From NCBI RefSeq assembly GCF_029961025.1, contig NZ_JASBVP010000007.1, forward strand, positions 372,001 through 436,000: DNA of 64,000 nucleotides, given 5' to 3'. The stretch is from Mycobacterium sp. GTDB taxonomy: Bacteria; Actinomycetota; Actinomycetes; Mycobacteriales; Mycobacteriaceae. The position numbers and the translations under genes were made by a program. Below are positions 29,340-39,140 of the stretch, one piece after another; position 1 is the first letter of the stretch; each line of letters starts with the position of its first letter. Below the pieces are notes generated by a model that worked only from the letters and a program-made list of their open reading frames with translations, ran no database searches and was not told where the DNA came from.

Positions 29340-29522
29340 GTTTATACCCGGCCTTCTCTCGCTACTGTCTCACTCTGTCGATCCGTATCGGTTCGGGCTC
29401 CGAGGCATCCACATCCGCATCACACTGCAAGGATTCCGTTTAACGCCTGGTTGATCCGGGTTCAGGGTAAGAAAATATCTATCTTATGCTTGCATAAGTC
29501 TTCACGAAGTGGTATTACAAAG

Positions 29523-29540
29523 CTATGTCCGCAGACATAG
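29523..29540. promoter_or_regulatory. Palindrome CTATGTC-CGCA-GACATAG upstream of hsp20
   Basis: Perfect 7-bp arms and a 4-bp spacer, 28 bp before the hsp20 start. It has the half-site of the two palindromes near the MerR gene and is the likely operator for hsp20. Confidence 0.6.
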
Positions 29541-29568
29541 ATGATCTGCACTAGCCCGGGAGGTGAAC

Positions 29569-29991
29569 ATGGTGTTGATCCGCACCGATCCGTTCCGTGA
29601 GCTGGACCGGCTGACCCAACAGGTGCTGGGGACGGCGGCCCGTCCGGCGGTGATGCCGATGGATGCCTGGCGGGAAGGCGACCGGTTTATCGTCGAATTC
29701 GATTTGCCTGGTGTGAAGACCGACTCGCTTAACCTCGACGTCGAGCGCAACGTGCTGACCGTCCGCGCGGAACGCCCCGAACTCGATCCGAGCCGGGAGA
29801 TGGTCTCGGCGGAGCGGCCGCGCGGCGTGTTCAGCAGGCAGCTGTTTCTCGGAGAGAATCTGGACACCGACAAGATCGAAGCCAGCTACCATGACGGGGT
29901 GTTGCGGCTCACGATTCCGGTGGCCGAGCAGGCAAAGCCGCGGCGCATCGCGATCAGCCACGACAGCGAGCGTACGGCGATTAAGGGCTAG
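29569..29991 (+). CDS. Hsp20/alpha-crystallin small heat-shock protein (18-kDa antigen family)
   Basis: This ATP-independent holdase binds unfolding proteins. The 140-residue protein has the N-terminal [15 protein letters not shown], the alpha-crystallin domain ([20 protein letters not shown]) and the terminal I-x-V motif (LTIPVAE). It closely resembles the 18-kDa antigen of M. leprae and the M. avium complex, which is not part of the M. tuberculosis order here. ATG 29569 follows GGGAGG by seven bases; a GTG two codons earlier is less well placed. Expression is probably controlled by the divergent MerR-type regulator. Confidence 0.92.
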   Translation: MVLIRTDPFRELDRLTQQVLGTAARPAVMPMDAWREGDRFIVEFDLPGVKTDSLNLDVERNVLTVRAERPELDPSREMVSAERPRGVFSRQLFLGENLDTDKIEASYHDGVLRLTIPVAEQAKPRRIAISHDSERTAIKG

Positions 29992-30198
29992 CAACCCCGG
30001 GTCGCGCGCCCGGCCGGTCAGCCGGGAACGCTCCCCACCGGTGCCGGGCGCGCCTTACTCCCGGATACTCGCGGTCGGTAGCGGCGGAGGTGCTGCGTCG
30101 ACGGTCGACGATCCGGGTGGTCGCGGGTAACATCGAGGTGTTCAGCGCGTGCACCCGGGCATCTCACGCCGGCGCGGCGAAAGGCGCGATATTCACAG

Positions 30199-30525
30199 AT
30201 GACCGACCCCTACACGGTGCTGGGTGTGTCGCCGACCGCGACGCAAGACGAGATAACCCGTGCCTACCGGCGTCAATTGCGTACTTTTCACCCCGACAGC
30301 CGACGCGACCCCGCGAATACCGGCGCCGATGAGAAGCTGCAAGAAATCCTTGCCGCCTATGCGCTGCTGCGCGACCCGTGCCGGCGCGCCGAATACGATC
30401 GCAGCGCTCATCCGGTGAAGCATGCCGGCACGCCCACCGGGCCGGTTCGGATTGTGGTCACCCGCGTGCAACCCCGGGATGATCGGCCTCCACTGTGGGC
30501 GGGGCCGGTTCGCTGGCACCGTTAA
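30199..30525 (+). CDS. J-domain (DnaJ-like) protein
   Basis: J-domain proteins stimulate the ATPase of Hsp70 (DnaK). This 108-residue protein is a J domain at its N-terminus (DPYTVLGVSPTATQDEITRAY) with the essential HPD in FHPDSR. A short basic/Pro-rich tail follows; there is no Gly/Phe or zinc-finger region. It lies 207 bp downstream of hsp20, in the same orientation, and completes a small chaperone module. It is not found between Rv3203 and Rv3202c in M. tuberculosis. Confidence 0.88.
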   Translation: MTDPYTVLGVSPTATQDEITRAYRRQLRTFHPDSRRDPANTGADEKLQEILAAYALLRDPCRRAEYDRSAHPVKHAGTPTGPVRIVVTRVQPRDDRPPLWAGPVRWHR

Positions 30526-30592
30526 CCGCGGCCCGCCCACGCACGGCGACGGCCAAGGTCTAGGTGTCGGACCCTCGTGGTGTGATCCCCGC

Positions 30593-33500
30593 ATGCAACG
30601 CACTTGGGATTTTCCGGCGCGGGCCGTGCTGGACCCGGGTTTGCGCGGGCGGATACGCATCCTGGGAGGCCCCGGCACCGGGAAGAGCAGCCTGCTGGTC
30701 GACGCCGTCGCTGCCCGGATCGCCGCGGGCATCGACCCGGCATCGACCCTGCTGATCCCCGGCACTGGCCGGCTCGACACCCGGGCCCGCAGCGCATGGA
30801 CGACGTCGGTGTTGGCCGCGCGCCCGGGGGGCCCGCAACCCACCGTGATCCGGGAGCCGTTGGTGCGCACCGTGCACAGCTACGCCTACGCGGTGCTGCG
30901 CCGGGCCGCTCAGCGCCGCGGCGAGCGGCCGCCGCGGCTGGTCACCGGTTCCGAGCAGGACGCCATCATCCGGGAGCTGCTCGCCGGCGACGTAGCGGAC
31001 GGTGCGGTCACCTGGCCGGTGGCGCTGCGCCCCGCCCTGGGCACGGCGGGCTTTGCCACCGAGCTGCGAAACCTGCTGTCACGCTGCGCCGAACGCGGGG
31101 TGGGCCCGCTTGAACTGCAGCGACTGGGCCGATCATGCGGACATCCCGAGTGGACGGCAGCAGGCCGGTTCGCGCAGCAGTACGAGCAGGTGATGCTGTT
31201 GCGGGCGGCGGTGGGAGCCGCGGCCCCGCAGGCCAGCACCCCGGCGTTGGGTGCCGCCCAACTCGTCGCAGCGGCGGGGGATGCCCTGGCGGCCGATCCG
31301 CAGCTGCTGGCCGACGAGCGCTCCCGGATCCGGGTTCTGCTGATAGACGATGCCCAGCAGCTGGATCCGCAGGCCGCCCAGCTGGTTCGCCTGCTGGCGG
31401 CCGGCACCGAGCTGACCCTGGTCGCCGGAGATCCCAACCAGGCGGTGTTCGGCTTTCGGGGGGCCGAACCGGCCGTGTTGCTGGCCGATGACACCCCCGC
31501 GGTGACGTTGACGGTGTCCCATCGTTGCGCGCCCGCGGTGGCGCACGTCATCAGCGGGGTCGCGAGCCGGCTTCCCGGTAGCGGCGCCGGCAGGCGTATC
31601 GACGGCACCGGAACCGATCACGGATCGGTCACGGCGCGCCTGGCGGCCTCGGCACCGGCGGAGGCGGCGCTGATCGCCGACGCGCTGCGGCGCGCGCACC
31701 TCATCGACGGGATGCCCTGGTCGCAGATGGCGATCATCGTCCGATCGGTGCCGCGGGTGGGGTCGCGGTTGCGGCGAGCGCTGGCCGCGGCCGGTGTCCC
31801 GGTGGCCGTGCCGGCGGACGGTGTCCCGTTGGCTCAGCAACCCGCGGCACGGGCCTTGCTGACGGTGCTGGCGGTCACTGCACATGGGCTCGACGCGGAG
31901 CGCGCACTCGACCTGCTGACCGGTCCGATCGGGCGTGTCGATCCGGTGGCGCTGCGGCAACTGTGGCGGACACTGCGCCGGGAGGCCGCCGATCGCGCCC
32001 CCGATGACCTCGGGCACCTGCTGGTGGAGGCGCTCTCCGGCGACCCGCCCGCGCGGCTGCCGCCGGCACAGGCGCGCCCGCTGCGTCGGGTGCGTGCCGT
32101 GCTGGACGCGGCCGCCGGCTGTCACCAAAACGGCCTGGACCCGCGTTACGCCCTGTGGGCGGCGTGGCGGCGATCCGGTCTGCAGCGCCGCTGGTTGACG
32201 GCCAGTGGGCGGGGCGGACCGGAGGGCGCCCAAGCCGCCAGAAACCTGGACGCGGTGAGCGCGTTGTTCGCCGTCACCGATCGGTATGTTTCCCGCACGG
32301 CCGGCGCCTCACTGAGCGGACTGCTCGAGCACGTCATCGGGCTGCAGCTGCCCCCGGTCAGCCCCGATCCGGTGGCACCCGCGGAGCATGTCACCCTGCT
32401 CAGCGCGCACGCCGCGCTGGGACACGAATGGGATTTGGTGGTCATCGCCGGACTGCAGGACGGGTTGTGGCCGAATACCGTTCCGCGCGGTGGCGTGCTG
32501 GGCACCCAGTTGCTGCTGGATGTGCTCGACGGGGTGAGCCGGGAAGCCTCGATGCGCGCGCCGCTGCTGGCCGAGGAGCGCCGACTGCTGATCGCGGCCA
32601 TGGGAAGAGCGCGCCGGCGGTTGCTGGTGACCGCCGTCGAGGGAGAAGCCGCAGACGGTGAGGTCGGGGCCGCGCTGCCCTCGGCGCTGTTCTTCGAGAT
32701 CGCGCAGTGGGCCGGCGGCGATGATGATCCGGACACGCTTCGACCGGTTGCCGCGCCGCACGTGCTATCGGCGCCGGCGGTGGTGGGACGGTTACGCGCC
32801 GTGGTGTGCGCGCCGGAAGGCACCGTGGACGAGGCCGATCGCGGCCGTGCCGCGACGCAGTTGGCGCGGCTGGCCCGGGCCGGCGTACCGGGTGCCGACC
32901 CTGCCGGATGGCACGGCCTGATCCCGCTCAGCACCGTCGAGCCGTTATGGCGCGGCGCGGATCACGGTGTCACGTTGACCCCGTCGAGCCTAAGAACGCT
33001 CCTCGACTGCCCACTGCGCTGGTTGGCCGAATGCCACGGCGGTACCGACGGCGCGGATCTGGGTTCGATGACCGGCTCGCTGCTGCACGCACTGGTGGCC
33101 CGGCCGGCCGGCAGCCCGGCCGCGCTGCTGGCCGAGCTGGACCGGGTGTGGCACCACCTGCCCTACGACGCGCCGTGGTATGCGGCCAACGAGCTGGCCC
33201 GCTACCGGGGCATGATCCAGGCCTTCCTCGAATGGCGCTCTCAGACCCGCCACGAGCTGGTTGAGGAGGGCGTCGAGGTCGACGTCGACGGGGTCATCCA
33301 CACACCGGGTGGCCCGCCGGTCCGGCTGCGTGGCCGGATCGATCGGTTAGAGCGCGACCGGGCGGGCCGGCTGGTGGTCGTCGACGTGAAAACGGGTAAG
33401 ACGCCGATCAGCCGGCAAGACGCGCAGCGGCACCCTCAGCTGGGGGCCTATCAGCTGGCGGTGGCCGAGGGGTTGTTGCCTTTCGGCGAGGAGCCGGGTG

Positions 33501-33727
33501 GCGCACGTCTGGTCTATCTCGCCGCAAGCGGGGCTGCCGGCGCCACCGAACGCGAGCAAGACCCGTTGACACCGGCGGCCCGCGAGGAATGGCGCGCGCT
33601 GGTCGGGCAAGCGGCCGCCGGGAGCGCCGGGCCACACTTCCCGGCCCGGGTGAACGAGGGCTGTGTGCACTGCCCGATCCGGCCAAGCTGTCCGGCCCAC
33701 ACCGTGACCGGATCGGGGGACCGATGA
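30593..33727 (+). CDS. adnA: AdnA subunit of the AdnAB helicase-nuclease
   Basis: AdnAB resects double-strand breaks in mycobacteria using a motor and nuclease in each subunit. This 1044-residue subunit has a UvrD-like motor with P-loop GGPGTGKSS and a DDAQQLD box in place of the usual DExx, a QAVFGFRG segment, and a C-terminal RecB-like nuclease with VVVDVKTGKTP. The iron-sulfur Cys include LLDCPLRW and the C-terminal CVHCPIRPSC. Length matches AdnA of M. smegmatis (about 1045). It overlaps adnB by ATGA. An open frame upstream to 30422 overlaps the J-domain gene and is not needed. Confidence 0.93.
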   Translation: MQRTWDFPARAVLDPGLRGRIRILGGPGTGKSSLLVDAVAARIAAGIDPASTLLIPGTGRLDTRARSAWTTSVLAARPGGPQPTVIREPLVRTVHSYAYAVLRRAAQRRGERPPRLVTGSEQDAIIRELLAGDVADGAVTWPVALRPALGTAGFATELRNLLSRCAERGVGPLELQRLGRSCGHPEWTAAGRFAQQYEQVMLLRAAVGAAAPQASTPALGAAQLVAAAGDALAADPQLLADERSRIRVLLIDDAQQLDPQAAQLVRLLAAGTELTLVAGDPNQAVFGFRGAEPAVLLADDTPAVTLTVSHRCAPAVAHVISGVASRLPGSGAGRRIDGTGTDHGSVTARLAASAPAEAALIADALRRAHLIDGMPWSQMAIIVRSVPRVGSRLRRALAAAGVPVAVPADGVPLAQQPAARALLTVLAVTAHGLDAERALDLLTGPIGRVDPVALRQLWRTLRREAADRAPDDLGHLLVEALSGDPPARLPPAQARPLRRVRAVLDAAAGCHQNGLDPRYALWAAWRRSGLQRRWLTASGRGGPEGAQAARNLDAVSALFAVTDRYVSRTAGASLSGLLEHVIGLQLPPVSPDPVAPAEHVTLLSAHAALGHEWDLVVIAGLQDGLWPNTVPRGGVLGTQLLLDVLDGVSREASMRAPLLAEERRLLIAAMGRARRRLLVTAVEGEAADGEVGAALPSALFFEIAQWAGGDDDPDTLRPVAAPHVLSAPAVVGRLRAVVCAPEGTVDEADRGRAATQLARLARAGVPGADPAGWHGLIPLSTVEPLWRGADHGVTLTPSSLRTLLDCPLRWLAECHGGTDGADLGSMTGSLLHALVARPAGSPAALLAELDRVWHHLPYDAPWYAANELARYRGMIQAFLEWRSQTRHELVEEGVEVDVDGVIHTPGGPPVRLRGRIDRLERDRAGRLVVVDVKTGKTPISRQDAQRHPQLGAYQLAVAEGLLPFGEEPGGARLVYLAASGAAGATEREQDPLTPAAREEWRALVGQAAAGSAGPHFPARVNEGCVHCPIRPSCPAHTVTGSGDR

Positions 33728-36700
33728 CCATCCCACCGCCGCGTTACAGTCCGGCCGAGCTGGCCCACGCGCTGGGTCTTTTCGAGCCCACCGCCGAACA
33801 GGCCGCAATCATCGCCGCGCCCCCCGGCCCGCTGGTGGTGATCGCGGGTGCCGGTGCCGGCAAAACCGAGACGATGGCCGCGCGGGTCGTGTGGCTGGTC
33901 GCCAACGGCTACGCCGAGCCCGGTCAGGTGCTGGGGTTGACGTTCACCCGGAAGGCCGCCGGGCAGTTGCTGCGCCGGGTCCGGTCCCGGCTCGCCCGAC
34001 TGGCCGGCACCGCCCTGGCCGGGAACGGCCCGCCCGGGCCGGCCGCGGAGCCGGCGGGCAGCCCGATGGTGGCCACCTATCACGCCTTCGCCGGCGCGTT
34101 GCTGCGCGACCACGGCCTGCTGCTGGCCATCGAGCCCGACACCTTGCTGTTGGGCCAGACCGAGCTCTGGCAGTTGGCCTTCGAGGTGGTCAGCGGGTAC
34201 CGCGGTGAGCTGCGCACGGATAAAACACCGGCCGCGGTCACCTCGATGGTGCTGCGGCTGTGGGGTCAGCTCACCGAACACCTGGTTGACATCGACCGGC
34301 TGCGGGAAACCGATGCCGAGCTCCACCGATTGGTGCACACCCTGCCGGCGGGTCCGCACCAGCGCAGCGGCCCCAGCCAGTGGTTGCTGCGGATGCTGGC
34401 CGCCCAGACCGAGCGTGCCGCGCTGGTGCCGTTACTGGATGCGCTGCAGCGCCGGATGCGCGCCGAGAAAGTGATGGACTTCGGTCTGCAGATGGCGTCC
34501 GCGGCCCGGCTGGCGTCGGGGTTTCCCCAGGTCGGGGAGCAGCTGCGGCAGCGTTACCGGGTCGTGTTGCTCGACGAGTACCAGGACACCGGATACGCCC
34601 AGCGCGTCGCGTTGTCGTCGCTCTTCGGCGGCGGCGCCGATGATGGGTTGGCGCTGACGGCCGTCGGTGACCCGATCCAGTCGATCTACGGCTGGCGGGG
34701 CGCCTCGGCCACAAACCTGCCGCAGTTCTCCACCGACTTTCCCCGCTCGGACGGTACCCCGGCGCCGGTCCTGGAGCTGCGCACCAGCTGGCGCAACCCG
34801 CCGGAAGTCCTCGAGGTGGCCAACGCCGTCTCGGCCCCGGCGCGGCGACGCGCGGTCGCGGTGCATGCCCTGCGCTCGCGTGTCGGCGCGCCACCCGGCA
34901 CGGTCCGCTGCGCGCTGCTGGCCGACGTGCGGGCCGAACGCGAGTGGGTCGCCGATCACCTGCAGCAGCGCTACCGGCGGGCCGCGGCCGACGGTGTCAG
35001 CCCGCCCACCGCCGCCGTGCTGGTGCGGCGCAACAGCGAAGCCGCCCCGATGGCCCGGGCGCTGCACGCCCGCGGCATCCCGGTGGAGGTGGTGGGGATG
35101 GCGGGGCTGCTGTCCATTCCCGAGGTTGCCGACGTGGTGGCGATGCTTCGAGTGGCCGTCGACCCGACCGCCGGTGCCGCGGCGATGCGGGTGCTCGCCG
35201 GCCCGAGGTGGCGCCTCGGCGCCCGCGACATCGCCGCCCTGTGGCAGCGCGCTCGGGAACTTGCCGGCGAGAAACCCGTTGGCGCGATGCTTTCCCCCGC
35301 GATGCCTTCCCCGCAATGGATTGCCGCCCGATCCGGTTCGGGTGCCGAAGTCCCATGCCTGGCCGACGCGCTCAGCGATCCGGGGCCGGCCAGCCGGTAT
35401 TCCGCCGCGGGATATCGGCGCATCCGGGCGCTGGCCGGGGAACTGAGCGCGCTGCGTCATGGCCTCGGTCAGCCGCTGCCCGACCTCGTCGCCGAGGTGC
35501 GCCGGATGCTGGGCGTTGACTGCGAGGTGCGCGCCGCGCACCCGGGACCCGCGGACTGGACCGGCGCCGAACACCTCGAGGCGTTCGCCGACGTGGTCGG
35601 CGCCTACACCGAGCGGGCCTCCCGCAACGGTGGATCCGGGCCCTCGGCCGCGAGCCTGCTGGCCTACCTGGACGCCGCGGCGATGGTCGAGGATGGATTG
35701 CCGAGCCCTCAGTTCGCCGCCGCCCGGGATCGGGTCCAGGTGCTCACGGTGCACGCGGCCAAGGGTTTGGAGTGGCAAGTGGTGGCGGTGCCGCATCTCT
35801 CGGCCGGGGTGTTCCCGAGCACCGCACCGGCCCGCACCTGGCTGACCGACCCCGCCGACCTGCCTCCGCTGCTGCGGGGTGACCGCGCGTCGGCCCACGC
35901 CCACGGCGTACCGGTTCTGGACACGTCGGACGTCAGCAATCGAAAACAGCTGTGCGACAAGATCTCCGCACACCGCCACCAGCTCGAGCAGCGGCGGGCC
36001 GATGAGGAACGGCGACTGTTGTATGTAGCCATCACCCGGGCGGAGGACACGCTGCTGCTGTCCGGCCATCACTGGGGCGCCACCGGGATCAAAGCGCGGG
36101 GCCCGTCGGAGTTCCTGGGCGAGCTCAAGGACGTCATCGACCGCTCGGCGGCGGCCGGTCGGCCTTGCGGGGTGGTGGAGCAATGGGCGCCGCCACCTGC
36201 TGCGGGTGACGAGAACCCGCTGCGCGACACTGCCGTGGAGGCGACGTGGCCTGCCGACCCGTTGGGGGCGCGCCGCCACGACGTGGAACGCGGGGCGGCG
36301 CTGGTCGCCGCGGCGCTGTCGGCCGAGCCCCCGGCGCCGCCCACCGGGACCGACGGCTGGGCGGTTGACGTCGATGCGCTGCTGGCCGAACGGCCCCGCG
36401 CCGCACCGCCCGCTGCGCGCGCGCTGCCCACCCAGCTGGCGGTGAGCAGCCTGGTGGAGCTGGCCCGCGACCCGGTGGGCGCGGTGCCGCGCCTGATACA
36501 TCGGCTGCCCACGTGTCCAGATCCCAATGCGGTGCTGGGCAACGCTTTCCATGAGTGGGTGCAGCAGTTCTACGGTACCGCCCGGCTGTTCGAGCTCGAC
36601 GACCTGCCCGGCGCGGCGGACAGCGACCCGGAGCGGTCGACCTGCGAGGAGCTCGCGACGTTGCAGGCGGCGTTCACCGGCTCGCAGTGGGCGGCCCGCA

Positions 36701-37089
36701 CGCCGGTCGCGGTGGAGGTGCCGTTCGAGATGCCGATCGGAGACACCGTGGTGCGCGGACGCATCGACGCGGTTTTCGCCGAGCCGGATGGCGGGGTCAC
36801 CGTGGTGGACTGGAAAACCGGCGAGCCGCCGGCGGGCCGGGACGCGATGCGGGCGGCCGCCATCCAACTGGGCGTCTACCGTTTGGCCTGGGCTGCACTG
36901 TGCGGCTGCCCGGAGTCGTTGGTGCGCGCCGCGTTCCACTATGTTCGCAGCGGAATCACGGTGGTTCCGGACGTGCTGCCCGGCCCCGACGAGCTGGCGG
37001 GGTTGCTGGCGGCGGCCCGCACCGGCAGCACCGGCCGGGGCGCCGGTGCCGGAGTCGCTGCGTGGGGCGGAGGTCGGTCGCGGTCATGA
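33724..37089 (+). CDS. adnB: AdnB subunit of the AdnAB helicase-nuclease
   Basis: This is the second, 1121-residue subunit. The P-loop AGAGAGKTE, the Walker B box DEYQDTGY, GDPIQSIYGWRGA and [13 protein letters not shown] show an active UvrD-type motor. The C-terminal nuclease has EVPFEMPIGDTVVRGRIDAV and VVDWKTGEP, where the metal-binding Asp and catalytic Lys lie. The ATG at 33724 overlaps the adnA stop as ATGA, so the two subunits are coupled for stoichiometric synthesis. It corresponds to Rv3201c. Confidence 0.94.
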   Translation: MTIPPPRYSPAELAHALGLFEPTAEQAAIIAAPPGPLVVIAGAGAGKTETMAARVVWLVANGYAEPGQVLGLTFTRKAAGQLLRRVRSRLARLAGTALAGNGPPGPAAEPAGSPMVATYHAFAGALLRDHGLLLAIEPDTLLLGQTELWQLAFEVVSGYRGELRTDKTPAAVTSMVLRLWGQLTEHLVDIDRLRETDAELHRLVHTLPAGPHQRSGPSQWLLRMLAAQTERAALVPLLDALQRRMRAEKVMDFGLQMASAARLASGFPQVGEQLRQRYRVVLLDEYQDTGYAQRVALSSLFGGGADDGLALTAVGDPIQSIYGWRGASATNLPQFSTDFPRSDGTPAPVLELRTSWRNPPEVLEVANAVSAPARRRAVAVHALRSRVGAPPGTVRCALLADVRAEREWVADHLQQRYRRAAADGVSPPTAAVLVRRNSEAAPMARALHARGIPVEVVGMAGLLSIPEVADVVAMLRVAVDPTAGAAAMRVLAGPRWRLGARDIAALWQRARELAGEKPVGAMLSPAMPSPQWIAARSGSGAEVPCLADALSDPGPASRYSAAGYRRIRALAGELSALRHGLGQPLPDLVAEVRRMLGVDCEVRAAHPGPADWTGAEHLEAFADVVGAYTERASRNGGSGPSAASLLAYLDAAAMVEDGLPSPQFAAARDRVQVLTVHAAKGLEWQVVAVPHLSAGVFPSTAPARTWLTDPADLPPLLRGDRASAHAHGVPVLDTSDVSNRKQLCDKISAHRHQLEQRRADEERRLLYVAITRAEDTLLLSGHHWGATGIKARGPSEFLGELKDVIDRSAAAGRPCGVVEQWAPPPAAGDENPLRDTAVEATWPADPLGARRHDVERGAALVAAALSAEPPAPPTGTDGWAVDVDALLAERPRAAPPAARALPTQLAVSSLVELARDPVGAVPRLIHRLPTCPDPNAVLGNAFHEWVQQFYGTARLFELDDLPGAADSDPERSTCEELATLQAAFTGSQWAARTPVAVEVPFEMPIGDTVVRGRIDAVFAEPDGGVTVVDWKTGEPPAGRDAMRAAAIQLGVYRLAWAALCGCPESLVRAAFHYVRSGITVVPDVLPGPDELAGLLAAARTGSTGRGAGAGVAAWGGGRSRS

Positions 37090-37132
37090 TGCTTACATGG
37101 TGTCGTGCACCGCACACCGATGACGGATCGCC

Positions 37133-38197
37133 ATGCTCAGACCTAAATCGCCACCAGGGGGTCTTGACGAGTCTCTGACCGCCCAGCCCGATTACGCACT
37201 GGTCGGGGTGCTGCGGATTCCGCAGAGTCGGGACCCTACACGCGCCATCTGGGGGCGGGTGGGCGTCGTGGTGCTCGCGTTGCTGTTCACGGCGGTCGTC
37301 GTCTACCTCGGCCGTGGCGGGTACACCGACGTGCGAGGTAAACCGCTGTCGCTGCTGGACTGCGTGTACTTCGCCACCGTGTCGCTGACCACGATCGGTT
37401 ATGGCGATGTCACCCCGATCACCGAGTCCGCAAGGCTGATCAACATCTTGCTGATCACTCCGCTGCGGGTGGCATTCCTGATTGTGTTGGTGGGCACCAC
37501 CGTGCAGGTACTCGCCGAACGTCAGCGGCAAGCACTCAAGATCCGGCGATGGAGGAGGACAATGCGCAACCACACCGTCGTCGTCGGCTACGGCACCAAG
37601 GGCCGCACCGCGATCGCCGCCATGCTCGGCGACGATGTCAAGCCCTCCGACATCGTCGTGGTCGACGTGGACCGGGCGGCACTCGACCATGCCAACGCGG
37701 CCGGCCTGGTCACCATCCACGGCAACGCCACTCGATCCGACGTCCTGCGGCTCGCCGGCGGCCCGCAGGCCGCGGCGATCATTGTCTGCACCGGCCGCGA
37801 CGACACCGCGGCGCTGGCCACCCTGACCGCCCGGGAGGTCGCGCCCGGGGCCAGGATCATCGCGGCCGTCCGGGAAGGTGACAACAGGCACCTGCTGCGC
37901 CAGTCGGGCGCCGACGTGGTGGTGACGTCCTCGGAGACCGCAGGCCGGTTGCTGGGCATCGCCACCACCACCCCGAGCGTGGTGCGGATGATCGACGACT
38001 TACTGACGCCCGAGGCCGGATTTGCCCTTGCCGAACGTCCGGTCGAACCGACCGAGGTGGGCGGATCGCCGCGGGCACTGCGCGACATCGTGCTCGCCGT
38101 GGTCCGCGACGGTCAATTGCTGCGTGCCGACGCGCCCCAGCTCACCGCCATCGAGGCCGGCGATCGGCTGCTCTACCTCCGCGGCGGAAGTTACTGA
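37133..38197 (+). CDS. Two-TM potassium channel with RCK domain (Rv3200c-like)
   Basis: This 354-residue channel has a first membrane helix (VGVVVLALLFTAVVVYL), a pore loop with the selectivity filter TTIGYGD, and a second helix (LRVAFLIVLVGTTVQVL). A cytosolic RCK/TrkA-N domain follows (VVVGYGTKGRTAIAAML), with a TrkA-C-like end. The filter is canonical for K+ selectivity. Length matches Rv3200c (355 residues). It follows adnB by 43 bp and precedes nudC with 1 bp between, so the three may share a transcript. Confidence 0.92.
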   Translation: MLRPKSPPGGLDESLTAQPDYALVGVLRIPQSRDPTRAIWGRVGVVVLALLFTAVVVYLGRGGYTDVRGKPLSLLDCVYFATVSLTTIGYGDVTPITESARLINILLITPLRVAFLIVLVGTTVQVLAERQRQALKIRRWRRTMRNHTVVVGYGTKGRTAIAAMLGDDVKPSDIVVVDVDRAALDHANAAGLVTIHGNATRSDVLRLAGGPQAAAIIVCTGRDDTAALATLTAREVAPGARIIAAVREGDNRHLLRQSGADVVVTSSETAGRLLGIATTTPSVVRMIDDLLTPEAGFALAERPVEPTEVGGSPRALRDIVLAVVRDGQLLRADAPQLTAIEAGDRLLYLRGGSY

Positions 38198-38198
38198 C

Positions 38199-39140
38199 AT
38201 GGACTTTCGGCTACAAAGCGTGCCGTTGCTGTCCCGCGTCGGGGCGGACCGCGCCGGCCAGCTGCGTACCGATGCGCAGGCCACCGCCGCCGGCTGGGCG
38301 CAGGCGGCCGTGTTGCGGGTGGATTCCCGAAACCAGGTGCTGGTCGCGGGTGGGCGGGTGGTCCTCGACCCCGCGATCGAGGTGGCCGACGAACCACCCC
38401 CGGAGGCGGTGTTTTTGGGGCGGATCGAAGGCGGCCGCCATGTCTGGGCCGTCCGCAGCCCGGTGGCTGCGCCCGGGGAGGGCGACATGGGCGCCGAGGT
38501 GGCCGACATCCGGCGCGCCGGCCAGCTCTTCGACGATGTCAGCGCCCAACTGGTGGCATCGGCCGTGGCGCTGCTGAACTGGCATGACAGCGCCCGGTAT
38601 TCCGCCGTGGACGGCTTGCCCACGACACCGACCAGGGCCGGCTGGTCGCGGACTAACCCGATCACCGGGCACGAGGAGTTCCCGCGTATCGACCCGGCGG
38701 TGATCTGCCTGGTCCATGACGGTGGCAATCGCGCGGTGCTGGCCCGCCAGCGGTCCTGGCCCGCGGGCAGGTTCTCGCTTTTGGCCGGGTTCGTCGAGCC
38801 CGGCGAGTCGTTGGAGGCCTGCGTGGTGCGCGAAGTCCGGGAGGAAATCGGCCTGGCCGTCCGCGACGTGCGCTACCTGGGCAGCCAGCCCTGGCCGTTC
38901 CCGCGCTCGCTGATGATCGGCTTCCATGCGATCGGCGACCCGGACCAAGGGTTCTCGTTCAACGACGCCGAGATCGCCGAGGCGGCGTGGTTCACCCGGG
39001 GTGAAGTGCGCGCCGCCCTCGACGCCGGTGACTGGGGCAGCGCCTCGGAATCGGGGCTTCGGCTGCCGGGTGTGGCGTCGATCGCCCGGGCGATCATCGA
39101 GTCGTGGGCGGCGATGGACCGCGAAACGGCTCAGCCTTAG
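38199..39140 (+). CDS. nudC: NAD(+) diphosphatase / NADH pyrophosphatase NudC
   Basis: NudC cleaves NAD(H) to NMN(H) and AMP and can remove NAD caps from RNA; in mycobacteria it also affects isoniazid/ethionamide adduct levels. The 313-residue protein has the Nudix box GFVEPGESLEACVVREVREE followed by IGL, and the family's SQPWPFPRSLMIGF motif after it. The Zn-ribbon Cys pairs of the E. coli enzyme are not visible. ATG 38199 gives the length of Rv3199c exactly. Its stop overlaps the mycoredoxin gene's stop on the other strand. Confidence 0.93.
   Translation: MDFRLQSVPLLSRVGADRAGQLRTDAQATAAGWAQAAVLRVDSRNQVLVAGGRVVLDPAIEVADEPPPEAVFLGRIEGGRHVWAVRSPVAAPGEGDMGAEVADIRRAGQLFDDVSAQLVASAVALLNWHDSARYSAVDGLPTTPTRAGWSRTNPITGHEEFPRIDPAVICLVHDGGNRAVLARQRSWPAGRFSLLAGFVEPGESLEACVVREVREEIGLAVRDVRYLGSQPWPFPRSLMIGFHAIGDPDQGFSFNDAEIAEAAWFTRGEVRAALDAGDWGSASESGLRLPGVASIARAIIESWAAMDRETAQP

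Noticed and set aside
30422..30592. Upstream extension of adnA
   Set aside because: It overlaps the J-domain gene in another frame; ATG 30593 gives the family length.
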